From Comamonas terrae (GTDB taxonomy: Bacteria > Pseudomonadota > Gammaproteobacteria > Burkholderiales > Burkholderiaceae_C), in contig NZ_BCNT01000007.1 of the NCBI RefSeq assembly GCF_001544075.1, forward strand, positions 62,001 to 126,000: DNA of 64,000 bases, in the 5' to 3' direction. Within the stretch, counting starts at the first letter, position 1; each line of letters starts with the position of its first letter. The translations under genes were made by a program, and so were the position numbers. The notes under the pieces were generated by a model. The model did no database searches. It worked only from the letters and a program-made list of their open reading frames with translations, and had not been told where the DNA came from. This document shows positions 1 through 7,066 of the stretch, in pieces.

Positions 1-1
1 C

Positions 2-220
2 GACCTGTCGGTGGTGCGCCAGATCGCCCACACCGTCTCCGTGCTGCAGCACGGCCAGGTGGTGGAGGCGGGCACGGTGGAGCAGGTCTTCACCCAGCCC
101 GAAAGCCATTACACCCGTGAACTGATTGCCGCCATCCCCGGCACAAGGAGTCTTGATTTTGTCCATCCCCCCAATTCCCCGGAAAAAACGCCTGGGCTTC
201 TTCAGCCGCTTGCTGGATGA
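2..220 (+). CDS. ABC transporter ATP-binding protein, C-terminal fragment
   Basis: The 72 residues at the window edge are the end of an ABC ATPase whose start lies upstream. They begin with DLSVVRQIA, which in peptide/nickel-type ATPases (DppD/DppF or fused forms) follows the H-loop histidine, and continue with [17 protein letters not shown] and a helical tail. This matches the C-terminus of the oligopeptide/dipeptide importer ATPases. The reading frame runs 62 nt into the next gene, so the two are probably co-transcribed and translationally coupled. The substrate cannot be deduced from this fragment. Transporters of this class often sit beside the luciferase-like and CMD-domain proteins that follow here. 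Confidence 0.85.
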   Translation, partial: DLSVVRQIAHTVSVLQHGQVVEAGTVEQVFTQPESHYTRELIAAIPGTRSLDFVHPPNSPEKTPGLLQPLAG

Positions 221-1256
221 TGCGCCTGCCGGCGAGCGCTATCGCCTGGTGACCGAACAGATCGCCCATGCCGAAGCCCTGGGCTTCGATTCCGCCTGGG
301 TGGCGCAGCACCATTTCCACGAAAACGAGGGCGGCCTGCCGTCGCCCCTGGTGTTCCTGGCCCATGTGGCGCAGCGCACGCAGCGCATACGCCTGGGCAC
401 CGGCGTGGTGACGCTGACCATGGAAAACGCCATCCGCGTGGCCGAGGACGCCGCCGTGCTCGACCTGCTGTCGGGCGGGCGGCTGGAAGTGGGGCTGGGC
501 ACCGGCGGCACGGCGGAATCCTTCGAGGCCTTCGGCGTGGATGGCGGCGAGCGCGGCGCCGTATTCGGGCGCAATCTGCAGCGGCTGCGCGCGGCCTGGC
601 GCGGCGAGGTGCTGCCGGGCGGCGTGCGCGTCTATCCCCAGGCGCCGCAGCTGCTGCAACGCCTGTGGCAGGCCACGTTCTCGGTGGAAGGGGCCAGGCG
701 CGCCGGTGCGGCCGGCGAGGGGCTGATGCTCTCGCGCACGCAGCCGCGGCCGGACCAGGCGCCGGGACTTTCCCTTTCCGGGATCCAGAACCCCATCATC
801 GACGCCTACCTGGCCGCGCTGCCGCTGGGCGCTGCGCCGCGCATCCTGGGGTCGCGTACGCTGTTCGTGGCCGACCGCCGCGAGGAAGCACTGCACTGGG
901 CCGAAATCGGGCTGCGCCGCCTGGCCCTGCGCCACGCCGGCGCCTTGGCCGGCCCGTCCTCCGCGGGCCTGTTCGCGCGCGTCGATCCGCAGGCGCCGCT
1001 GGAGCAGCTGATCGCCGCCTATGACGTGCACCTGGGCACGCCCGGCGACGTGATCGCCTCGCTGCAGGCCGATACGGCACTGGCGCGCGCCACGGACCTG
1101 GTCTTTCAGGTGCATTCCATCGATCCGCCGCACCAGGCCATCCTGCGCTCGCTGGAGCTGACCGCCTCCGTGGTGGCGCCGGCCCTGGGCTGGGCCGGCC
1201 CGCCGGGCACCGCTTGCGCATCCACAGCCGCCGAACCCGCGCTGCACGCAGCCTGA
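159..1256 (+). CDS. FMN-dependent luciferase-like monooxygenase
   Basis: A protein of 365 residues in the bacterial luciferase-like (flavin-dependent monooxygenase, TIM barrel) superfamily. It begins with [10 protein letters not shown], followed by [20 protein letters not shown], the conserved GFDS-x-W-x-AQHHF stretch, and by [11 protein letters not shown] and [16 protein letters not shown], the LSGGR-x-x-x-G-x-G hallmark of the family. It resembles the KPN_01858-type monooxygenases that cluster with ABC transporters and CMD-domain proteins. The TTG at 159 is preferred because AAGGAG at 145-150 lies 8 nt upstream; an in-frame ATG at 126 has no such site. The gene overlaps the preceding ATPase gene and is followed after 14 nt by the CMD fusion gene, so the three look like one operon. 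The substrate is unknown. Confidence 0.85.
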   Translation: MSIPPIPRKKRLGFFSRLLDDAPAGERYRLVTEQIAHAEALGFDSAWVAQHHFHENEGGLPSPLVFLAHVAQRTQRIRLGTGVVTLTMENAIRVAEDAAVLDLLSGGRLEVGLGTGGTAESFEAFGVDGGERGAVFGRNLQRLRAAWRGEVLPGGVRVYPQAPQLLQRLWQATFSVEGARRAGAAGEGLMLSRTQPRPDQAPGLSLSGIQNPIIDAYLAALPLGAAPRILGSRTLFVADRREEALHWAEIGLRRLALRHAGALAGPSSAGLFARVDPQAPLEQLIAAYDVHLGTPGDVIASLQADTALARATDLVFQVHSIDPPHQAILRSLELTASVVAPALGWAGPPGTACASTAAEPALHAA

Positions 1257-1270
1257 GAAAAGGACACCCT

Positions 1271-2581
1271 ATGACCGAATTGCTGCAAGAGCCCCAGGCG
1301 CCTGCTGTATCCGGGCAGCCTGCCGATGTGATCGACCAGCTGGCCGGCATTGCCGCAGGCAGCTGGCTGGACGGCCTGCGCCGGGCGCGCCCTGAAACCC
1401 GTGCCCAGGCCCAGAAAACCCATCAAGCCCTGTTCTCGCCCGCGGCGCCGGCGGCCGGCCAGGTGGCGCCGGCCGAGCGCCATGCGGTGGCGGCCTTTGT
1501 GTCCGGCCTGCACCGGCAGCCGCATGCGGCGGACTTCCACCTGCGTGCGCTGCAGGCGCTGGCGCCGCAGTGGGCCGGGGCCGTGGCGCAGGCGGCAGAT
1601 GCCGGCCGGACCCGGGGCCCTTACGGCCGCTATCCCGCAGGCCCGCTGGCGATTGAAGACCAGGTGGGCCCCGAGTTCGCGCTGCCCGAGGCCCTGCAGG
1701 CCGTGCTGGGCACCCGCTTGGTAGCCGGCTTGCGGCATGCGCATTTCCTGGTCTTTCATCCGCGCGATGCGCAGCCCGGGCGGTTGCGCGCGCTGGAGGC
1801 TGCGGGCTGGACGGCCGACGATATCGTCGTGCTCTCTCAGCTGGTGGCTTTTCTGAGCTTCCAGCTGCGCGTGGTGGCCGGCCTGCAGGTGCTGGAGGCC
1901 GGCTGGGACAGCGATGCACCCGTGCCGCAGCGCAGCGCCTGCGCAAAGGCGGCGCCGGCGCAGGAGACCGCGGCGCCGGGCGCCGAGCCCGTGGTCTTCA
2001 CCCTGGCCGAGCTGGACTGGCAGCCCTGGCTTGCGCCGCTGGACGAAGCGGCGCTGACGCCGCGCCACCATGCGGGCCTGGTGGACGCGGCGCGCGCCAA
2101 GTCGCCGTACTTCCGGCTGCTGGCGCGCGACCCGGACACGCTGGGCGCCCGCACGCGCGCCGACAAGGACATCTTCTACAACCCAGAAGCCGGCCTGCCG
2201 CGCGCCGAGCGGGAGCTGGCGGCGGCGGCCGCTTCGCGCCGCAACGGCTGCATCTACTGCGCTTCGGTGCATGCGCGCTTTGCCAGCCATTTCGCGCGCC
2301 GCCGGGATGATGTGCAGCGGCTGCTGGACGAGGGCGTGCAGGCCGACCTGGGCCCGCGCTGGAATGCCATCGTCGACGCCGCCGTGGCGCTCACGGACAC
2401 GCCGCACGGGCTCACGGCCGGCCATATCGCGTCGCTGCGCCAGCAGGGGCTGGACGCGCGGGCCGTGGCCGACCTGCTGCATGCGGCCGCCTTCTTCAAC
2501 TGGGCCAACCGGCTCATGCTGTCGCTGGGCTCGGCTGCGTATTCCCAGGGCCTGGAGGGGGGACGGGCTACGGTACGATAG
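1271..2581 (+). CDS. Fused CMD-domain / alkylhydroperoxidase-domain protein
   Basis: A protein of 436 residues made of two carboxymuconolactone decarboxylase-like (AhpD-like) halves. Residues about 1-215 resemble the Avi_7170 CMD type and contain no CxxC. Residues about 235-436 resemble the Avi_7169 alkylhydroperoxidase type and carry the redox motif C327-x2-C330-x3-H334 in GCIYCASVHARF, then AAAFFNWANRLMLSLG, typical of the C-terminal helix. In related genomes these are usually two adjacent genes, so a fusion is inferred here; an Ala/Pro/Glu-rich linker near residues 220-235 supports it. The likely role is thiol-dependent peroxide reduction or a partner function for the neighbouring flavin monooxygenase. 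GAAAAGGA just upstream of the ATG serves as the ribosome site. Confidence 0.8.
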   Translation: MTELLQEPQAPAVSGQPADVIDQLAGIAAGSWLDGLRRARPETRAQAQKTHQALFSPAAPAAGQVAPAERHAVAAFVSGLHRQPHAADFHLRALQALAPQWAGAVAQAADAGRTRGPYGRYPAGPLAIEDQVGPEFALPEALQAVLGTRLVAGLRHAHFLVFHPRDAQPGRLRALEAAGWTADDIVVLSQLVAFLSFQLRVVAGLQVLEAGWDSDAPVPQRSACAKAAPAQETAAPGAEPVVFTLAELDWQPWLAPLDEAALTPRHHAGLVDAARAKSPYFRLLARDPDTLGARTRADKDIFYNPEAGLPRAERELAAAAASRRNGCIYCASVHARFASHFARRRDDVQRLLDEGVQADLGPRWNAIVDAAVALTDTPHGLTAGHIASLRQQGLDARAVADLLHAAAFFNWANRLMLSLGSAAYSQGLEGGRATVR

Positions 2582-2685
2582 CGGGCTTCGGCTGGCCGCA
2601 GGCTTTTGAGTGCCTGTGCCGGGCGCGTTGCGGCGGCCGCCTGTCCGCCTGTTTCCCCTGTCCAACGTCTGAGCGGAATCCGCCA

Positions 2686-3639
2686 TTGAATCCATTGAAC
2701 GAGTCCGAGCAACATTCGGTGCAAGCCGATCTGGTGGCGGTGCTGGTGGCCGTCACCGCGGGCCAGCCGCGCATCCTGACCACGCGGGCCGGGCGCACCC
2801 TGCCTGCCGGTCCGTTCACCGCCAACCACCGCTCGCTGCAGGCCAGCCTGCGCGCCTGGGTGGAGACGCAGACCCACCACCCGCTGGGCTATGTGGAGCA
2901 GCTCTATACCTTTGCCGACCGCGACCGCTCGCAGGAAGTGGGCATGCGCGCCATCTCCATCAGCTACCTGGCGCTGACGCGCGAGCTGGATGGCGCCGTG
3001 GCGGACGTGGCCCAGCCCGGCTGGCAGGACTGGTACCGCTACTTTCCCTGGGAAGACTGGCGCGAGGGCGAACCGCCGGTGATGGCGGCGCAGATCTTGC
3101 CGGGCCTGAAGGCCTGGAGCGAAAATGCTTCGGATAACGTAGCGCGAAGCGCTCGATGGCAGAGGGTTTCAATGACTTTTGGCCTTGAGGGCAATGAGTG
3201 GAATGAGGAACTGGTGCTGCAGCGCTATGAGCTGCTGTTCGAGGCCGGCCTGGTTCCCGAAGCCTGGCGCGACGGCGTGGCCGCGCCGGCCGGCTGCCTG
3301 GTCGCGGGCGCGGCCATGAGCAACGACCACCGGCGCATCCTGGCCACCGGCATCGCGCGGCTGCGCGCCAAGATCAAGTACCGGCCCGTGGTGTTCGAGC
3401 TGATGCCGCCCGAGTTCTCGCTGCTGCAGCTGCAGCAGGCCGTGGAGGCGCTGGCCGGGCGCGGCCTGCACAAGCAGAACTTCAGGCGCCAGATCGAGCA
3501 GCAGGCCCTGGTGGAGGAGACCGGGCAGATGGTCATGGGCACTGCGGGACGCCCGGCCAAGCTGTTCCGCTTCCGGCGCAATGTGATGCTGGAGCGCGCG
3601 ATTGCCGGCAACAAGCTGCCGCTGGCCCGCACCGCATGA
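2686..3639 (+). CDS. nadQ: NadQ-type transcriptional regulator of NAD synthesis (Nudix-like)
   Basis: A protein of about 317 residues matching the COG4111/NadQ group: an N-terminal Nudix-like domain (TTRAGRTLPAGPF, then GYVEQLYTFADRDR) and a C-terminal winged-helix-like region (WNEELVLQRYELLFEAGLV, then NFRRQIEQQ and GRPAKLFRFR). It lies directly upstream of nadC in the same direction. The nadC promoter region carries two palindromic operator candidates, consistent with a local NAD-responsive repressor. The start is uncertain: the frame opens with TTG at 2686, preceded by GAGCGGAA rather than a strong ribosome site, and no ATG occurs near the N-terminus. The family assignment is recognition of sequence pattern plus context; the ligand is inferred. 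Confidence 0.65.
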   Translation: MNPLNESEQHSVQADLVAVLVAVTAGQPRILTTRAGRTLPAGPFTANHRSLQASLRAWVETQTHHPLGYVEQLYTFADRDRSQEVGMRAISISYLALTRELDGAVADVAQPGWQDWYRYFPWEDWREGEPPVMAAQILPGLKAWSENASDNVARSARWQRVSMTFGLEGNEWNEELVLQRYELLFEAGLVPEAWRDGVAAPAGCLVAGAAMSNDHRRILATGIARLRAKIKYRPVVFELMPPEFSLLQLQQAVEALAGRGLHKQNFRRQIEQQALVEETGQMVMGTAGRPAKLFRFRRNVMLERAIAGNKLPLARTA

Positions 3640-3686
3640 ATCGCTGATGCTGCCCGTCTGCGGCCGCTGCCAGGGCGGTTTTCCGC

Positions 3687-3715
3687 TTGACGCGAATAAT
3701 GCTCAGGATTAGCAT
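3687..3715 (+). promoter_or_regulatory. Candidate sigma70 promoter of nadC
   Basis: TTGACG at 3687-3692, a 17-nt spacer and TAGCAT at 3710-3715 form a plausible sigma70 promoter between the regulator gene and nadC. The -10 hexamer lies inside the first palindromic operator candidate, the expected arrangement for repression. Confidence 0.5.
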
Positions 3716-3716
3716 A
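3698..3716. promoter_or_regulatory. Operator candidate 1 (NadQ-type palindrome)
   Basis: AATGCTCAGGATTAGCATA is an imperfect 19-bp palindrome (half-sites AATGCTCA and TTAGCATA, 6 of 8 positions complementary) that overlaps the candidate -10 box. Its half-site recurs in the second operator 70 bp downstream. Confidence 0.5.
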
Positions 3717-3767
3717 AATGCCGTGCGCGATGAAACAGACATGCATCGCGTTTCTTTTTTCTATACA

Positions 3768-3786
3768 AATACTCAAAATGAGCATT
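3768..3786. promoter_or_regulatory. Operator candidate 2 (NadQ-type palindrome) over the nadC start
   Basis: AATACTCAAAATGAGCATT is a 19-bp palindrome (AATACTCA / TGAGCATT, 7 of 8 positions complementary). The ATG at 3778 lies inside it. The pair of sites matches a two-operator repression scheme for NAD synthesis. Confidence 0.55.
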
Positions 3787-4647
3787 AATACCGTGAACGC
3801 ATTGCCTGTTTCCCCTTTGCCGGACGTGATGCTGGAGCCGCTGGTGCGCATGGCCTTGCTGGAAGACCTGGGCCGTGCCGGAGACCTGACGACCGACACC
3901 ATCGTGCCGGCCGATGCCTGCGACGAACTGCGCCTGGTGGCGCGCCAGGACGGCGTGCTGGCCGGCCTGGACCTGGCGCGCCTGGCCTTCACGCTGATGG
4001 ATGCCCGCATGGAATTCCAGGCCGCCTGCCAGGACGGCACGGTGCTCAGGCCCGGCATGGAGATCGCACGCATCCGCGGCAGGAGCCGCGCCATCCTGAG
4101 CGCCGAGCGCACGGCGCTCAACTACCTGTGCCATCTGAGCGGCGTGGCCTCGGCCACGCATGCCATTGCCGAGGCCATCCGGGCCTGGGGCACGCGCGTG
4201 ACCTGCACGCGCAAGACCATGCCGGGCCTGCGCGCGCTGCAGAAATACGCGGTGCGCGTGGGCGGGGGCAGCAACCACCGCTTCGGCCTCGACGATGCCG
4301 TGCTCATCAAGGACAACCACATCGCGCTGGCCGGCGACGTGGCCACGGCCGTGGGCCGGGCCCGTGCCGGCGTGGGCCACATGGTCAAGATCGAGCTGGA
4401 GGTGGACACGCTGGCGCAGCTGGATGTCGCGCTGCAGCTGGGCGTGGACGTGGTGCTGCTGGACAACATGAGCCTGGATGACCTGCGCACGGCCGTGGCC
4501 ATGTGCAAGGGCCGGGCCATCACCGAGGCCTCGGGCCGCATCACGCCTGAGACGGCGCCGGCGGTCGCGGCCACCGGCGTGGACCAGATCGCCGTGGGCT
4601 GGCTCACGCACAGCGCCAAGGTGCTCGACATCGGCCTGGACGCCTGA
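3778..4647 (+). CDS. nadC: Nicotinate-nucleotide pyrophosphorylase (quinolinate phosphoribosyltransferase)
   Basis: This 289-residue enzyme converts quinolinate and PRPP to nicotinate mononucleotide, the step that closes de novo NAD synthesis. Diagnostic segments are LLEDLGRAGDLTTD, ERTALNYLCHLSGVA, TCTRKTMPGLR, GGGSNHRFGLDDAVLIKDNH and VLLDNMSLDDL, which hold the substrate-binding arginines, lysines and the KDNH loop. The ATG at 3778 is chosen because the family starts near this point; an in-frame ATG at 3718 would add a 20-residue Cys- and Phe-rich leader. No Shine-Dalgarno is visible before 3778, so initiation may be weak or the true start slightly different. Likely controlled by the adjacent NadQ-type protein. 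Confidence 0.93.
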   Translation: MSINTVNALPVSPLPDVMLEPLVRMALLEDLGRAGDLTTDTIVPADACDELRLVARQDGVLAGLDLARLAFTLMDARMEFQAACQDGTVLRPGMEIARIRGRSRAILSAERTALNYLCHLSGVASATHAIAEAIRAWGTRVTCTRKTMPGLRALQKYAVRVGGGSNHRFGLDDAVLIKDNHIALAGDVATAVGRARAGVGHMVKIELEVDTLAQLDVALQLGVDVVLLDNMSLDDLRTAVAMCKGRAITEASGRITPETAPAVAATGVDQIAVGWLTHSAKVLDIGLDA

Positions 4648-4653
4648 GATGAG

Positions 4654-4700
4654 CTCCCCCCGAGCCGCTGTGCGGCTTTCCCCCGGAAGGGGCGACGTGC
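4654..4700. repeat. GAGCCGC-hairpin intergenic repeat, copy 1
   Basis: The stretch CTCCCCCCGAGCCGCTGTGC and its continuation GGCTTTCCCCCGGAAGGGG follow the nadC stop. AGCCGC (4663-4668) and GCGGCT (4672-4677) form a short hairpin. Three related copies occur at 13098, 23297 and 33923, each after the stop codon of a plus-strand gene. Confidence 0.7.
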
Positions 4701-4814
4701 CACGGGACGGCGCCATCGCTGCGGGGCGGCCGGGCCGCCCAGGCCCTTGCCTGGCGTCGCCAGCCTGTATTGCGCCAGTCTGGTGAGCGGGGCACATCAG
4801 GAGGAAGGAGAGTC

Positions 4815-5819
4815 ATGCCAGTCACACAGCATCTTTTGAGGTGGCGCGGAGCCTGGATCCTGGCGGCCGCGGCGCTGGCCAGCGCTGCGGCGGGGCTGTG
4901 GCTGTCGCGCAGCGGCGCGGCCGCCGTGCGTTTCGAGAAGCCCGTCACCATTGTCGTGACCTTTCCGCCGGGTGGCGGAACGGACCTGCTGGCACGCCGC
5001 CTGGGCGCGGCGCTGCAGCAGCGCCTGGGCCAGCCCGTGATGGTGGAGAACCGGCCCGGCGCCAGCGGCAACATCGGCGCGCGCGCCGTGGCCGAGGCCG
5101 TGCCCGACGGCGCCACGCTGCTGATGGTCAACAGTTCGTTCGCCATCAATCCCGGCGTCTACCGGCATCTGGATTTCGATCCGCGCCGGGACTTCAAGGC
5201 CGTGTTCAATGCGGGCACCATCGCCTCGGTGCTGGTGGTGCCCGAGCAGAGCAGCGTCCGGGACCTGCGCGATGCGCTGGCCGGCTCGACCGCCGAGCGG
5301 CCGCTGCCGTTTGCCTCCTGCGGCAACGGCACGCCCCAGCACATGGCGGGCGAGATGCTGGCCCAGGCCACGCACGTCAGCCTGCAGCACGTGCCCTACA
5401 AGGGGTGCGGACCGGCCATCACGGCGGTGGCGGCCGGTCAGGTGCCCCTGGCCGTGGTGACGGCCAGCAGCGCCGCGCCGCTCATGGCGGCGGGCCGCGT
5501 GCGCGCCATCGCGATCACGGCGCCGGCCCGCGCGGCCCAGCTGCCCGACGTGCCCACGGTGGCCGAGCAGGGCGTGGCGGGCTTTGCCGTGGAGCAGTGG
5601 CACGGACTGCTGGCGCCGGCCGCCACGCCGGAGCCGGTGGTGAACCATCTGCACGAGGCGCTGGCGCAGATCCTGGCCGAGCCCGGGATGCAGCAGTCGC
5701 TGCGCGAGCAGGGCTACACCCCGGCCAGGGAAACCCCGGCCCAGTTCGGCCAGCTCATCGCCGCCGATATCGACCGCTATGCGGCCGTGGCTGCCCGGCT
5801 CGGGCTCAAGGTGGATTGA
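4815..5819 (+). CDS. Tripartite tricarboxylate transporter substrate-binding protein (Bug/TctC family)
   Basis: A 334-residue periplasmic receptor. An N-terminal hydrophobic segment (WILAAAALASAAAGLWL) acts as signal sequence, then the family signature follows: KPVTIVVTFPPGGGTDLLAR, QPVMVENRPGASGNIGAR and DGATLLMVNSSFAINP. Later come VPYKGCGPAITAVAAGQV and PDVPTVAEQG, which line the ligand cleft in Bug proteins. Betaproteobacteria carry many such orphan receptors for carboxylates; no TctA/TctB membrane genes are adjacent, so the ligand is unknown. GGAAGGAG 4 nt before the ATG at 4815 supports the start. The preceding intergenic stretch holds repeat copy 1. Confidence 0.9.
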   Translation: MPVTQHLLRWRGAWILAAAALASAAAGLWLSRSGAAAVRFEKPVTIVVTFPPGGGTDLLARRLGAALQQRLGQPVMVENRPGASGNIGARAVAEAVPDGATLLMVNSSFAINPGVYRHLDFDPRRDFKAVFNAGTIASVLVVPEQSSVRDLRDALAGSTAERPLPFASCGNGTPQHMAGEMLAQATHVSLQHVPYKGCGPAITAVAAGQVPLAVVTASSAAPLMAAGRVRAIAITAPARAAQLPDVPTVAEQGVAGFAVEQWHGLLAPAATPEPVVNHLHEALAQILAEPGMQQSLREQGYTPARETPAQFGQLIAADIDRYAAVAARLGLKVD

Positions 5820-5877
5820 GAAGAAAGGTCGCGGCTGGCGGCATACTCGGGCCTTGTTTTTCCCAGCCTGAACCGCC

Positions 5878-6612
5878 ATGCCTGCCCTGCCACCGTCCCC
5901 GCCTGCCGTTGTCCTGCTGCCGGGGCTGATGTGCGACGGCGCCGTCTGGGCCGCGCAGCACGCGGCCCTGTCGCCGTTCCATGAATGCGTGATGGCGGAC
6001 TACGGCATGGCCGCGTCCATCGAAGCCATGGCCGATGCGGTTCTGTCCGCCGCGCCGCCGGGGCCGCTGGCCGTGGTCGGCCATTCCATGGGCGGGCGCG
6101 TCGCCATGGAGTTGGTGCGCAGGGTTCCCGAGCGGGTGGCGGCGCTTGTGCTCATGGATACGGGCCTGGATGCGCTGGCGCCCGGCGAGGCCGGCCAGCG
6201 CGAGCGCAACACCCGGCTGGCCCTGGTCAAGCTGGCCAAGGCCCAGGGCATGCGCGCCATGGGACGGCAATGGGCCGGCGGCATGGTCCATCCCCGGCTG
6301 CGCCACTCCCCCCTGTTCGAGCAGGTGCTGGACATGCTGGAGCGCGGCTCGCCCCAGCGCTTCGAGGCCCAGGTCCATGCCCTGCTGCACCGCCCCGATG
6401 CGCAGGCCGTGTTCGCGGCGCTGCAATGCCCGGTGCTGCTGATGGTGGGGCGCCAGGACCTGTGGAGCCCGGTGGCGCGGCACGAAGCCATGGCCGCCAT
6501 GCTGCCCCGGGCTCGGCTGGAGGTGCTCGAGGACTGCGGCCATATGGCGCCCATGGAGGCTGCGGCCGAGGTCAGCCGCCTGCTGCAGGACTTCCTGCGC
6601 CGCAGGGGGTGA
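5878..6612 (+). CDS. Alpha/beta-fold hydrolase
   Basis: A 244-residue alpha/beta hydrolase without signal peptide. The nucleophile elbow is GHSMGG with Ser70. The acid is probably D194 in VGRQDLWSP and the base H222 in EDCGHMAPME, giving a complete catalytic triad in the usual order. The oxyanion-hole region is LLPGLMCDGAVW near residues 13-24. The length and lack of extra domains fit esterase/BioH-like or lactonase-like members; the substrate cannot be read from sequence. The gene starts 58 nt after the tricarboxylate receptor gene on the same strand, possibly co-transcribed. Confidence 0.85.
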   Translation: MPALPPSPPAVVLLPGLMCDGAVWAAQHAALSPFHECVMADYGMAASIEAMADAVLSAAPPGPLAVVGHSMGGRVAMELVRRVPERVAALVLMDTGLDALAPGEAGQRERNTRLALVKLAKAQGMRAMGRQWAGGMVHPRLRHSPLFEQVLDMLERGSPQRFEAQVHALLHRPDAQAVFAALQCPVLLMVGRQDLWSPVARHEAMAAMLPRARLEVLEDCGHMAPMEAAAEVSRLLQDFLRRRG

Positions 6613-6696
6613 TGGCCTGCGTTCGATGACGGTTTGGTGACTGTTCGCGGTTGCAGGGGCTTTTGTGGCGCCCGGGCCGCAACGCCGATGATTTTG

Positions 6697-6724
6697 TTGC
6701 GCTGCAATATATGCTGCCTATAAT
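6697..6724 (+). promoter_or_regulatory. Strong sigma70 promoter upstream of the porin gene
   Basis: TTGCGC at 6697-6702, a 16-nt spacer and a perfect TATAAT at 6719-6724. Transcription would start near 6731, about 335 nt before the porin ATG, giving an unusually long 5' leader. Confidence 0.65.
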
Positions 6725-6754
6725 CCGCGCCAATTCCATTTCATAAGGACGGCA

Positions 6755-6820
6755 GTGACTAACAGCGCAAGTGATAGTTGTAGGCCGGTGCATTGCATCG
6801 GCATGGCTTGGGCTCGCTGA
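6755..6820 (+). CDS. Possible 21-residue leader peptide
   Basis: A GTG at 6755 follows AAGGA (6745-6749) with 5-nt spacing and opens a 21-codon frame that contains CRPVHC, ending with TGA at 6818-6820. It is the first ribosome-site-led frame on the transcript predicted from the TATAAT at 6719. A stem-loop begins 12 nt after its stop. The layout resembles a translated leader that controls downstream expression, but coding has not been shown and no homologue is recognised. The two cysteines and one histidine could bind a metal, which is speculation. Confidence 0.4.
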   Translation: MTNSASDSCRPVHCIGMAWAR

Positions 6821-6831
6821 CGTCTTGTCTT

Positions 6832-6855
6832 GCCGTGCTCACGCGATAGCACGGC
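6832..6855 (+). promoter_or_regulatory. Stem-loop after the leader ORF
   Basis: GCCGTGCT (6832-6839) and AGCACGGC (6848-6855) form a perfect 8-bp stem with an 8-nt loop in the untranslated leader of the porin gene. There is no T-run, so it is not a simple terminator. The rest of 6856-7066 shows no convincing gene. Confidence 0.5.
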
Positions 6856-7066
6856 CTTCGGGCCAGCAGCCATGGGTTGCACCGGCCTTATCCATCCCCT
6901 TCCCGCAGGAATCCGTCCTCTTCGGACAGTTGCCGGCGCGCGGCTTTCGGCCGCCTGCGCCGGGCTGGCCGCAAGGCGGCCGTGGCGGGACGGCTGGCCT
7001 CTTTCCCAAGCTGTGCGCGCTGCCCAGGCAAATCGTTCGCGCTTGAACGCGTATCGAGGAGAAAAA

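Noticed and set aside
6771..7046. 91-codon plus-strand frame in the porin leader
   Set aside because: No ribosome site and no domain; the better candidate is the 21-codon frame at 6755 with a proper site.
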